From Candidatus Saccharimonadota bacterium (GTDB lineage Bacteria > Patescibacteriota > Saccharimonadia > Saccharimonadales > Saccharimonadaceae), in the NCBI GenBank assembly GCA_030523715.1, contig JAUNHY010000008.1, forward strand, positions 1 through 51,993: 51,993 bases of DNA, given 5' to 3'. Within the stretch, counting starts at the first letter, position 1, and each line of letters opens with the position of its first letter. The notes beneath the pieces were generated by a model. That model saw only the letters and a program-made list of their open reading frames with translations. It was not told the DNA's origin and did no database searches. Position numbers and translations under genes: made by a program. Below are positions 23,300-31,117 of the stretch, piece by piece.

Positions 23300-24163
23300 G
23301 TGGCGGATAGAATAGATTCCGAAAAAATAAAGCTGATAAGAGTACTTAAAAGTCGAGCAAAAAGAAGTGGCACTGACCGCTTTAAGTTGCTTGCTAAAAA
23401 AGACGAGCTTTATGAAAAAGCAATTAGATCTCAGTATAATGCTGGCTTTTTCACTTTAATCTGTGGCGTGCTTGGCCTGATAGTGACGATGATATTTGCA
23501 ATAAAATCAAACATCGACTCCGGAATTAGTGTCGATGTTCTTAGCTACGCGATAATCGCTGCCGCCTTCCTGGGTATCATTATTCCGATTTGCCTGAAGA
23601 CAATGTCTTTAACGACGACGCCGACCGTGATGCTCGTCATGACCATTATTCAACTGATACTTACTATTCTATGCTTCGCCGGAATTCTTCCGCTTATAGC
23701 TTTGATATTCAACATTATCGCATTAGTGCGATGGTCAACTTATAGGAATTGGTATGAAGAGGTAAGTGTCGCATATTATAAGGGCGAAAAACCTGCAAAG
23801 GTAAAGGTTCAGAAAGCGCACAAGCCTAAGGATATGTATGACTTTTCTGATACAGAGGAAGAATATGAGGATAGACGAAAACAGCCAATTGGACTAATCG
23901 TTGCTTTAGTATTTGCAATAATACTAGGTATATGTGGATGTATTGGGTGTTTTTATTGGGGTAGAAACGGTGGATGGATTGATGGATATAATGCCGGAAA
24001 GAACGACGGACTGAACGAGGGACACGAAAACGGGTACAGCGAAGGATGGGATGCCGCAAAAGCTTCCGAGTGGCAGTATGGGCAAACCCGTTATCAGGCT
24101 GGCTACAACGATGGATATAGGAAAGCGGGCTGCGTTATTTGGGGCGGGGCTTATTGCAACTAA
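23300..24163 (+). CDS. Polytopic membrane protein with C-terminal G-Y-x-x-G repeat tail
   Basis: 287 residues from GTG. A basic N-terminal 40 residues precede three to four membrane helices (about 48-70, 83-103, 110-140), a charged cytoplasmic loop and another helix (about 200-223). The tail then carries short repeats: GWIDGYNAGKNDGLNEGHEN, then GYSEGWDAAK and YQAGYNDGYRKAG, with Gly or Gly-Tyr every four residues. Such GxxxGxxxG patterns are known from Yae1-like and some phage or surface proteins, where they form packed helices. No function can be assigned. It is the only plus-strand gene in the island and is convergent with the HTH gene (4-nt overlap). Confidence 0.6.
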   Translation: MADRIDSEKIKLIRVLKSRAKRSGTDRFKLLAKKDELYEKAIRSQYNAGFFTLICGVLGLIVTMIFAIKSNIDSGISVDVLSYAIIAAAFLGIIIPICLKTMSLTTTPTVMLVMTIIQLILTILCFAGILPLIALIFNIIALVRWSTYRNWYEEVSVAYYKGEKPAKVKVQKAHKPKDMYDFSDTEEEYEDRRKQPIGLIVALVFAIILGICGCIGCFYWGRNGGWIDGYNAGKNDGLNEGHENGYSEGWDAAKASEWQYGQTRYQAGYNDGYRKAGCVIWGGAYCN

Positions 24164-24615
24164 TACTTATCCCGAGAATGATTATTTGGCATTTCGGGAT
24201 AGTCCCACCTCGCCCTCATCTTGACACCTGCCAGCTTTAGCCTGCGGCTGACAGCATTATCCGACATGTGATACTTCTCGGCAATTCGCTTTGTCGTCCA
24301 GCCAGATTCATAGAGCGCTATTGCGTCATCCATGTCTATCTTTTCAATGGAAACTTTGACCCCTTGCTTTCTTAGCTGGCTAGCAATGGTACTTCGGTGA
24401 CACCCGAATTTGTCCGCCAGACCATAGGTTGAGACCCCGTTCTTATACGCGGCGACCATTTCCCTGATTTCTTTGTTCGAGAATTTGTGTTTTTGCTTCT
24501 GTTTGATGGTTTTTACCTTGGACTCCGGGGCACATGAGAGGTCTGTGAGCTCGGAGTCAGGTTCGGCTTTAACAGGGGTAGAGGCCTTGATTTCATTGAC
24601 TTTTTCAGAAAGCAT
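24160..24615 (-). CDS. Double helix-turn-helix DNA-binding protein
   Basis: About 151 residues from ATG 24615. Two tandem HTH units are visible: FSNKEIREMVAAYKNGVSTYGLADKFGC with HRSTIASQLRKQGV, then MDDAIALYESGWTTKRIAEK with YHMSDNAVSRRLKLAGV. Each resembles the HTH_7/Hin-recombinase or resolvase DNA-binding module, but there is no recombinase catalytic domain. It may be an island regulator or the remains of a recombinase. The start is uncertain: the frame is open to TTG 24657 inside a terminator, GTG 24648 is possible, and no Shine-Dalgarno precedes ATG 24615. Confidence 0.65.
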   Translation of the reverse strand: MLSEKVNEIKASTPVKAEPDSELTDLSCAPESKVKTIKQKQKHKFSNKEIREMVAAYKNGVSTYGLADKFGCHRSTIASQLRKQGVKVSIEKIDMDDAIALYESGWTTKRIAEKYHMSDNAVSRRLKLAGVKMRARWDYPEMPNNHSRDKY

Positions 24616-24654
24616 TTTATAGTTCGAGTAAGGCCCCGATAGGCCCACCAGATA

Positions 24655-24682
24655 CAAAAAAGAGCCCGCAGGCTCTCTTTTT
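24655..24682 (-). terminator. Terminator after the 96-residue orphan
   Basis: AGAGCC-CGCA-GGCTCT stem (24661-24676) flanked by A6 and T6, so it can act on both strands. It separates the orphan from the HTH gene. Confidence 0.85.
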
Positions 24683-24969
24683 TAGCTGCACACCCACTTT
24701 CTTACATTAATTACATCATGCCACTTTCCATCCATGTCACGATGTTTTTCCGTTGTTGCTAACTCGTAGTAAAACAGCTCTCTTCTCTCGTCGCCATTTA
24801 GGCAAACCACCTTCGCGACGCATGCCAAATCTGCATCTTCATCCAGCCATCTCATGTCGGACTTCATATGCATTGGATACCATCTCGTCAAGCGCAACAG
24901 CTCGTTTTTAACGGCTGGGCAGCTTCTACGAAACCATGGTTTATTACATAGTTCCTTCATAAGGTTCAA
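24682..24969 (-). CDS. Small protein of unknown function
   Basis: About 95 residues, basic, with four to five cysteines (LCNKPW, SCPAV, ACVAKVVCLN) and several tryptophans. No membrane segment. AAAGGGGGT lies about 8 nt before TTG 24969; ATG 24960 is the alternative. It resembles no family I recognise. It shares the composition of the orphan genes near 10-12 kb and ends in a strong terminator. Confidence 0.45.
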   Translation of the reverse strand: MNLMKELCNKPWFRRSCPAVKNELLRLTRWYPMHMKSDMRWLDEDADLACVAKVVCLNGDERRELFYYELATTEKHRDMDGKWHDVINVRKWVCS

Positions 24970-25007
24970 TCTTGATACCCCCTTTCTCAAGAACTATCTT
25001 TATTTTA

Positions 25008-25811
25008 TCAAACTTCTTCGTACATTTTCAGATATGCATCGAAGTTCTCAATATCGTATTTAAATGCTCGGCTCATTCGCACATATAGCGCAATTTTCAA
25101 CAATGCCTCTTTTTCCGACTCGTCACGCTCAAAGAAACTATAAATAAATTCTCTGCCCACTTTTGTAAAAATATCCGTGTCCGACAAAATCGCAAAATAA
25201 AAATCGTATAAGAAATCGCCCACTGCCGGCATCGGATCAATTACTCGTATTTTCCCATCATCAACCAAGAAATTATGCGCTCCAAAATCACCATGCAATA
25301 AATATTGTTTTGGCGCCGCATCACCAATTGCCTCCAGGGCTTTATATACTTTTTCGGTCGAAATCGCCGGAATACATCCCCGCGCATATTCCACCTCATC
25401 CGCCAAAAATTCTCGCCAAGTCTTAAATTCATGATGCAAAAATCCATAACCCTCGTGCGGATATTCGCGAAAATTTTCTGCTATCTTCGCCACTTGGCGA
25501 ATCGCATCGTGCGCTTCTAGCGGTTTGTCGGCATATTTCTCACCTTTTATAAAATCAAAACAGATATACCCGTAATCATAGTCAAAACAACATACGTTCT
25601 GGAATACCCCGTCCGGATTATGCTTCAAAAACTCCGCCTGCGTTTCAATCGTTTCGCTATTTGTAATTTTCACTAAATACTTCTCGGCCAAATCAAAAAC
25701 TATCGCACCCGTCCAACCATCCGTATAAAAATGCGGCCCCACGCCATCAAAATCCTCACCCAACTTCCGTGCTATATCGGCAATAACTTCTCTAGCTTTT
25801 TCTTCGTGCAT
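25008..25811 (-). CDS. APH/choline-kinase-like phosphotransferase
   Basis: 267 residues of the aminoglycoside phosphotransferase fold. The Brenner motif QYLLHGDFGAHNFLVDDGKI contains HGDxxxxN, followed by VIDPMPAVGDFLYDF (the metal-binding Asp). The N-lobe has the nucleotide Lys in KYLVKITNSET. Members phosphorylate aminoglycosides, homoserine, choline or other small alcohols, and the substrate cannot be read from sequence. ATG 25811 is chosen: TATAAT (25818-25823) ends exactly 6 nt upstream, so the transcript is probably leaderless, and a longer start would overlap the exchanger gene. Confidence 0.8.
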   Translation of the reverse strand: MHEEKAREVIADIARKLGEDFDGVGPHFYTDGWTGAIVFDLAEKYLVKITNSETIETQAEFLKHNPDGVFQNVCCFDYDYGYICFDFIKGEKYADKPLEAHDAIRQVAKIAENFREYPHEGYGFLHHEFKTWREFLADEVEYARGCIPAISTEKVYKALEAIGDAAPKQYLLHGDFGAHNFLVDDGKIRVIDPMPAVGDFLYDFYFAILSDTDIFTKVGREFIYSFFERDESEKEALLKIALYVRMSRAFKYDIENFDAYLKMYEEV

Positions 25812-25817
25812 GAAAAT

Positions 25818-25823
25818 ATTATA
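25818..25823 (-). promoter_or_regulatory. -10 box of a leaderless promoter (APH-like gene)
   Basis: Consensus TATAAT ending 6 nt before ATG 25811, embedded in the last codons of the upstream exchanger gene. Confidence 0.6.
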
Positions 25824-26784
25824 CCAAGAATAGATAGGTATAATACGCCGCAAAAATCGCCACCATCAACATCCCTTCAAAACGTTCCAGTTTGCGACTG
25901 CTTCGCCCAAACCAGTAATAAACCAGTGCCGCCAACAAAACCACTGTCGTATCGACAAAGTTAAATGCCACCGACGTAAAACCGCCATAAATCAAAGTCG
26001 GCAAACCAAGCACGATACAAATATTAAAGATATTTGTACCAATGATATTCCCAACCGCCAAATCGAATTCACCTTTGCGCGACGCCCCCACCGTCATAGT
26101 CAGCTCTGGCAACGACGTACCAATCACAATCGCCGTCATCGTAATAATCTTCTGACTAATCCCAATTTCTTGCGCAATCAGTACCGCATTGTCTACCACA
26201 ATATCGCTCGCTACCACAATAATTATCAGTGTAATTACGATATATAATAACGATTTCCAAAGCCCATATTTAGCCTTCTCGCGCTTACGCGACCTCTTCA
26301 TTTTCTTCTTGGCCTGATGTACGACATATAATATATATGCTAAAAATACCCCAAATGATGCCATTAAAATACCAGCATCTATCCGCGATAGACCATTTTC
26401 TTTGCCACGAAACAGTGAATCGTTAAGAAGAATAAAGAATATTCCAGTCACCAATACTAAAATTGGTAACTCTTTCTTAACAGTCTGTTCTTTCACTTTA
26501 ATTGGCTTAACTAAAGTTGCCACGCCTACAATGAGTAAAATATTTACCACGCACGAACCAATCACGTTCGCGAGCGTCATATCATAATTGCCACTCGAAA
26601 TCGACTTAAACGAAATCGCCAGTTCTGGCGCGCAGGTGCCAAAGGCTGCAATCGTCAACGCAATCAGCATTTTCGGCATCTTTAATTTAATTGCAAGCGA
26701 TGACGCAGCATCCACAAATACATCCGACGCTTTAATTAACGCCGCTAAACCTACAAAGAATAAAATAATCCACCCTATTATCAT
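25819..26784 (-). CDS. Calcium/sodium antiporter (CaCA superfamily, YrbG-like)
   Basis: 321 residues with about ten membrane helices. The two inverted alpha-repeats that form the ion site are clear: FGTCAPELAISFKSISSGNY with DMTLANVIGSCVVNI in the first half, and VIGTSLPELTMTVGASRKGE with FDLAVGNIIGTNIFNI in the second. These match bacterial K+-independent Na+/Ca2+ exchangers (YrbG). The first repeat has FGTCAPE where GTSxPE is usual. A charged loop around residues 150-170 links the halves. It follows the HD-domain gene by 3 nt, so they are likely co-transcribed. Confidence 0.93.
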   Translation of the reverse strand: MIIGWIILFFVGLAALIKASDVFVDAASSLAIKLKMPKMLIALTIAAFGTCAPELAISFKSISSGNYDMTLANVIGSCVVNILLIVGVATLVKPIKVKEQTVKKELPILVLVTGIFFILLNDSLFRGKENGLSRIDAGILMASFGVFLAYILYVVHQAKKKMKRSRKREKAKYGLWKSLLYIVITLIIIVVASDIVVDNAVLIAQEIGISQKIITMTAIVIGTSLPELTMTVGASRKGEFDLAVGNIIGTNIFNICIVLGLPTLIYGGFTSVAFNFVDTTVVLLAALVYYWFGRSSRKLERFEGMLMVAIFAAYYTYLFLV

Positions 26785-26787
26785 CGC

Positions 26788-28518
26788 CTAATCCCAAATC
26801 CAGCTTGTTAAGCCTCGCATTCTAATATCGCGCTTATTCTGCCCCGTCGGTGGCATAAATGTCCCATTAAACGAGCCTTTATTTCTATATGTCACGCCTG
26901 TCTTCGTATCACGTGTGCGCGCCATCGTCGTATAAGCGGCTGAATCGCAGCTCTGAATCATCAAACACAGATCACGTAAACCTGAGGCATCTTCTGCGGT
27001 TGGATTCGGCATCCCCAGTTGCTCCAGCATTTGCATACAAAAGCCATCCAATTCCGCCTGCGCGCCTTTATCCCCTCGTACATAGCCTTTTGTAGTTAGC
27101 TCTTGCGCATGGCCAATCATACCTGTTACCAGCTCTATCGTTCGAGGCCCCACGCCAACCTTGCGCATAAATCGCCGCGATTCGCGATCATTGTAAACTT
27201 TCTGGTTACTTTTTTCGCCTTTTGCCGCCGCCTCTGGCTTGCCAATATCATGCACGAGCAACGCCAAATGCATTAACGGCACCAATTTAGTCGGAATCTT
27301 ATCCGCATAGTTTTCGTCAAAGTTTCGAATTACGGTCTCAGTATGCTCTTCAAGGGTATAGCCCTCCTTCACACCAGAATCAGCCTCAAAAATCCGCCCA
27401 AAATCAGCCACCTTCTTGGCGGCGCCGACGATTTCTTCTCCCGTCGCATGCGGATTACGCAATACTTGTTGGAACGGGCTACGTGGCGAGCTTTCACGCC
27501 CCATTAATCTATCTATGCGCATTGCCATTCGGCCAGTTTTACGCCAACGCGCTTCTCTCTGCGCTTCCAGATTCTCTGCCGAATCAACCTTCCCAAGCTC
27601 AAACAGGTACGATGCTCGAAAATCTCTTCCAATATTTGGAGATTTAACACGTCTGCTCACGCCAACCACGTGCGCGCCCTGCGCCCAACTTGCAAAATAT
27701 TCCTGACTTAGCAGCGCACCTGGGTGTTTTTCATCCGGTTTTGTCTGCTGACGCCCAATCAGGAAATTACGCGCCGCATAACCCGGATCTTTTACGAGCA
27801 TCTCGCGCGTATTCATTGCACTACACATTTTTCTAACCGTGTCCTCGGCTAGTCCACTTTGCGTAGCAATTTTCGCCACATCTTCAGCCGTAAAATACTG
27901 CTCCATCATCGGTTTCTTGCCAGCAATTCGGTAAAATTCGCTCGGTTTCATTCTTTCCAATGCTGTTCTTTGGTCAAAATCAAGCGGGACCGCATCCGTC
28001 AAATCCGGCATCGTCCGCGCCAAATCCATCTCTAATTGTCGACGTTCTTCTGGCGTTCTACGTTCACCATTTCTCTTTCTAGACGGACTAAAATGTCTGT
28101 CAATCACTACCGCATCCGGATCCGATGATTGTATTTGATGTAATTCGCCTCTACCACCCTCACGATGGCTACGTAAGCCTGCGTAATCTTCGGCTACACT
28201 ACGTTCAGCCACATTAAGAGCCGCAATCTTATTAATATTTGCATGCCCCGTGGCATTGCCGGCGTTGTCATAATGTCTATCTACCCCCCAACCACGTTCG
28301 CCAGCCTTCGCCGTACGACCATGATATAGCCCTTGTCGATTAAAATCTATCAATAAACCGGCTGCCTTCAGGCGTTGAATCGCCTTATATTGCTCGGAGT
28401 CTTCAAAACTCCTATCCGTCTCACGACGCGTCATCTTCTTCGGCGTATCACCCAACGCATCCCATTCGGTATGCGCATCGCCGCCAGATCCAGTGCTAGC
28501 TTCCGGTCTTCTTGCCAT
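26788..28518 (-). CDS. HD-domain protein with long uncharacterised N-terminal region
   Basis: 576 residues, basic and soluble. An HD phosphohydrolase core is at about 395-530: EEHTETVIRNF, then LMHLALLVHDIGKPEAA (HD dyad), TGMIGHAQELTTKG and a late Asp in IQSCDSAAY. HD enzymes hydrolyse phosphoesters, often nucleotides. The first 390 residues have no recognised domain; they begin with a low-complexity stretch holding TEWDALGDTP, a motif shared with the protein encoded at 28726. Start ATG 28518 has no clear Shine-Dalgarno. The Na+/Ca2+ exchanger follows by 3 nt. Confidence 0.75.
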   Translation of the reverse strand: MARRPEASTGSGGDAHTEWDALGDTPKKMTRRETDRSFEDSEQYKAIQRLKAAGLLIDFNRQGLYHGRTAKAGERGWGVDRHYDNAGNATGHANINKIAALNVAERSVAEDYAGLRSHREGGRGELHQIQSSDPDAVVIDRHFSPSRKRNGERRTPEERRQLEMDLARTMPDLTDAVPLDFDQRTALERMKPSEFYRIAGKKPMMEQYFTAEDVAKIATQSGLAEDTVRKMCSAMNTREMLVKDPGYAARNFLIGRQQTKPDEKHPGALLSQEYFASWAQGAHVVGVSRRVKSPNIGRDFRASYLFELGKVDSAENLEAQREARWRKTGRMAMRIDRLMGRESSPRSPFQQVLRNPHATGEEIVGAAKKVADFGRIFEADSGVKEGYTLEEHTETVIRNFDENYADKIPTKLVPLMHLALLVHDIGKPEAAAKGEKSNQKVYNDRESRRFMRKVGVGPRTIELVTGMIGHAQELTTKGYVRGDKGAQAELDGFCMQMLEQLGMPNPTAEDASGLRDLCLMIQSCDSAAYTTMARTRDTKTGVTYRNKGSFNGTFMPPTGQNKRDIRMRGLTSWIWD

Positions 28519-28550
28519 AAAATCTTAATATTATCATAGCATAAGCATCA

Positions 28551-28577
28551 AAAAAGAGCCTTTCGGCCTTTCGGAAA
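28551..28577 (-). terminator. Terminator of tRNA-Ala
   Basis: Minus strand GGCC-GAAA-GGCT with flanking pairs, followed by CTTTTTTG. Confidence 0.7.
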
Positions 28578-28653
28578 TGGTGGAGTGTAGGAGATTCGAA
28601 CTCCTGACCTATTGATTGCGAACCAATCGCTCTACCAACTGAGCTAACACCCC
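28578..28653 (-). tRNA. tRNA-Ala (anticodon CGC)
   Basis: Minus strand: acceptor GGGGTGT/ACACTCC including the G3-U70 wobble that marks tRNA-Ala, D arm GCTC/GAGC, anticodon stem ATTGG/TCAAT around TTCGCAA with anticodon CGC, T arm AGGAG-TTCGAAT-CTCCT, discriminator A and encoded CCA. It reads GCG codons. Confidence 0.93.
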
Positions 28654-28701
28654 AACAGATTTCTGAAGAAAATTATAGCACAACCCCTAACCAAACGATA
28701 G

Positions 28702-28722
28702 ACCCCGGCTTTCGCCGGGACC
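28702..28722. terminator. GC-rich hairpin between tRNA-Ala and the coiled-coil gene
   Basis: GACCCCGGC-TTTC-GCCGGGACC with T5 on the plus strand. On the minus strand, where the gene ends at 28726, the T run is missing, so function as a terminator of that gene is uncertain. Confidence 0.5.
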
Positions 28723-28725
28723 TTT

Positions 28726-30201
28726 TTATGCTGCCGCTTCTAATTCTTCGTCTGGCGCTTTTTCTTTTGGATGCATCTCAAAATCTGGATGCTCCGCCTG
28801 GTATTTCGCAATTCTTCCCTCAATCTCTGCTATTTCTTGCTTCCATTTTTCTATTGCACCTAAACGCGTCTTCTCGGGTACAGCATTTATTGTATTTTTT
28901 GTATCAGCCTGTAATAGCTTTTGCTGCTGCTCAATCCACTTCTGGCGCATTTTTATATCACCCTCGAGGCCACGCGTATGTAAATCATCATTCAGGCGCG
29001 CCATTTTTGCATCAAAACCACGCAGTGCATCAACTTGCGACTGCTCACTTTCAGACAATGATTCCGGCAACCCCTCTTCTAGTTTATTGAGCTGATCCGC
29101 ATTATAAGCCAATGAACGCTCCGATGAAGCAATAATCTGCTTCAGCGTTACTTTTTCTTGATGTTTCTTCGACCACGGCAAGGTAATAAACGGCATCTTC
29201 TCTAGCGCCGCGCGCTTTTCATCCAAGAAAGCCTGGCCTCTTGCTACATTTTCTTGCTGACGTAGATATTTTACTTGCGCCTGGACTCCTGGCGGGCATG
29301 TACCTAAAGTCCTATTCAATGCTTCCCAAACTGCAGATTGCTCCTGCATTTTCGTAATTTCTTTAAATCTTTCTTCAAGCGAAGCCATCTGGTCTTCAAA
29401 ACTTACCGGCTTCTTTTCCGGAGCTTTTGGCCCAGGAAATTCAATAACATTATCCGGGGCAGCCTCAGTGTCAGCCTTTTCTTCACTTTCGACAGGAGTA
29501 GCTTCTGCCTCAGGTCCCTCGCCACTTTCCGCACCATCAGCTTCAGAATTCTCCGCTGCAGCTTCTTCAGTTGTTTCAACTTGTTCTACGACCTCCGTGT
29601 AAGGCATTTCCATGCCGCCACCTTCGGCCGCAATATCTTCGGGCTCTATCCCTTCCACTTCTTCTGGAATTGGAATCTCTTCTGTTGGTTCGACCTCATC
29701 GGCTACATCAGCCGTATTTACACCCTCCGCGGCATCGATACGTGCCTTCCAGTCGCTAGTTTTTTCACCCGGCAAACGCGGATATTTCTTTACGAGCTCT
29801 TTCAGCCTCTCCCTATTGGCTGCTTTCTCATCAGCCGCGTTACGCAAATCATTATATTCCTGCAAAACTCCACCAATGGCATCTGGATTTTGCTTTAAGT
29901 ACCCAACTAAGTGCGACCAATCGCGTGGCACTCCATTTGCATCTACGTATGCACGTTTATCCTTGTCCCAGGTTGCGCCCTCTTTTATGGCATCGCTACC
30001 GCCACGTAATTGCACAAGCTCGGCTACTAAATCGCTCAGCTCTTTTGGATTACTCTTGAAATATTCAACATCATTGTTTGTAATTTCAGATTCGCTTCGT
30101 TCCGCCGCCTGTTCCGCTGCATCTTCTGGACCACGGCCCAGTTCGTCCCATCCACTTTCAGACTTACCATGCTCTGATCGATTTAATTCATTATTTGCCA
30201 T
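28726..30201 (-). CDS. Acidic coiled-coil protein of unknown function
   Basis: 491 residues without signal peptide or membrane helix. Residues 1-40 are low complexity and contain SGWDELGRGPEDAAEQAAER, sharing W-D-x-L-G-x-x-P with the HD-domain protein. About 165-265 is an extremely acidic Glu/Ala/Pro-rich linker. About 270-480 is predicted helical with coiled-coil character (EERFKEITKMQEQSAVWEAL, RQKWIEQQQKLLQA). It may be a scaffold or cell-structure protein, but no family was recognised. SD GAGG precedes the ATG. It lies directly downstream of the pilus sortase on the same strand. Confidence 0.6.
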   Translation of the reverse strand: MANNELNRSEHGKSESGWDELGRGPEDAAEQAAERSESEITNNDVEYFKSNPKELSDLVAELVQLRGGSDAIKEGATWDKDKRAYVDANGVPRDWSHLVGYLKQNPDAIGGVLQEYNDLRNAADEKAANRERLKELVKKYPRLPGEKTSDWKARIDAAEGVNTADVADEVEPTEEIPIPEEVEGIEPEDIAAEGGGMEMPYTEVVEQVETTEEAAAENSEADGAESGEGPEAEATPVESEEKADTEAAPDNVIEFPGPKAPEKKPVSFEDQMASLEERFKEITKMQEQSAVWEALNRTLGTCPPGVQAQVKYLRQQENVARGQAFLDEKRAALEKMPFITLPWSKKHQEKVTLKQIIASSERSLAYNADQLNKLEEGLPESLSESEQSQVDALRGFDAKMARLNDDLHTRGLEGDIKMRQKWIEQQQKLLQADTKNTINAVPEKTRLGAIEKWKQEIAEIEGRIAKYQAEHPDFEMHPKEKAPDEELEAAA

Positions 30202-30225
30202 TGGGAGCCTCGTTTATTTTCTTTA

Positions 30226-30903
30226 TTATACCATTTTAAGCAATAGCACATCCCTTACGCTTTTATCTTTTGCATCGCAAGTCGATAGCATTACGTACTT
30301 TTCTCCATTTTCATCCTGCCAATGCCAAGCGTTTTTTCGCAGCTCATTTAAAGCATCCAGTGAGACGCGTCCATATACATCTTTAGTGTCTGCGTTAATC
30401 TTCGAAAAACCGACCACTCTCAAATCATAAACACCATCTTCATAGTACAATTTTCCAGTTCTATGCTCCTGAAAGTATTTCTCATCTGCATATTTAATTA
30501 CGTCCGAAAACATTTTTCCATAGCTCATCCTGTGGCCGTAAATAATCAAAAAATCGTCGTACAAAATGTCGTTCCGATAATCCATAAATATGCTCCCTGC
30601 CGTCGCAAATTCGTTTAAATAATTCCTAGACAAATAATAATCATTATCGTCAGATTGTAAGACTGGATAGTTTATACTCGTATCATTAATAATAATCCAA
30701 CCCACAATCTGTGGATTAATTCCATACAATTCGTCAAAATTAGGCCCCTCTTCAGCTGGCGCATATCGCATTATTTCGTCGCCAAGAACTGCGCTTTGCG
30801 TCACTAAAAAGCTATCAAACACAACATAACCACCGAGTGTAACAATAACCACCATTGCCAAAAAACCAATCAAATCCAATACACGATTAAAGACGTTAAT
30901 CAT
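30226..30903 (-). CDS. Class B sortase (probable pilus polymerase)
   Basis: 225 residues. An N-terminal membrane helix (about 10-32) is followed by the sortase barrel. Catalytic His in IIYGHRMSYGKMFSD, Cys in YVMLSTCDA and Arg in VRDVLLLK are all present. The TLSTC-like motif and the insert before the Cys are typical of class B. Class B sortases cross-link FctA-type pilins in group A Streptococcus. ATG 30903 is preferred over TTG 30906. It overlaps the small SipA-like gene by 8 nt and ends the operon giant adhesin, pilin, SipA-like, sortase. Confidence 0.92.
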   Translation of the reverse strand: MINVFNRVLDLIGFLAMVVIVTLGGYVVFDSFLVTQSAVLGDEIMRYAPAEEGPNFDELYGINPQIVGWIIINDTSINYPVLQSDDNDYYLSRNYLNEFATAGSIFMDYRNDILYDDFLIIYGHRMSYGKMFSDVIKYADEKYFQEHRTGKLYYEDGVYDLRVVGFSKINADTKDVYGRVSLDALNELRKNAWHWQDENGEKYVMLSTCDAKDKSVRDVLLLKMV

Positions 30904-31117
30904 CAAAACCCCGTACGCGAACTAATAAAAACGGCGTCGTATTGTCAATTTTATTAGTAAAAACCAGATCCCCATCCTTAAAAAATGGCGCTCTTTCATC
31001 TCCGACTATCCTATCCACACGAATAAAAATTGCCATAATGCCAGCCATAATCATATAAATCCCCACCCGCACCAGAAAGCGCATCCATGCACGCTTTCTG
31101 GATTTTTTTATTTTCAT
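30896..31117 (-). CDS. Truncated signal-peptidase-like membrane protein (SipA/LepA-like pilus factor)
   Basis: 73 residues: basic N terminus, one membrane helix (about 13-32) and a short outer segment GDERAPFFKDGDLVFTNKID. That segment resembles the SMxPTxxxGDxVxVxK region of type I signal peptidases, but the catalytic Ser position is not Ser and the Lys domain is missing. In streptococcal FCT loci an inactive signal-peptidase homologue (SipA/LepA) next to FctA and the class B sortase is needed for pilus assembly, so this is the likely analogue. It overlaps the pilin stop in TAATG and the sortase start by 8 nt, giving tight translational coupling. Confidence 0.6.
   Translation of the reverse strand: MKIKKSRKRAWMRFLVRVGIYMIMAGIMAIFIRVDRIVGDERAPFFKDGDLVFTNKIDNTTPFLLVRVRGFDD

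Noticed and set aside
24160-24615. Serine recombinase or integrase
   Set aside because: Only two HTH units are present, without the catalytic Ser domain or tyrosine-recombinase residues.
21046-25000. Duplicate of the tRNA-Val 3' end as an attachment site
   Set aside because: No second copy of the T-arm/acceptor sequence was found by eye downstream, so an integration border is not proven.
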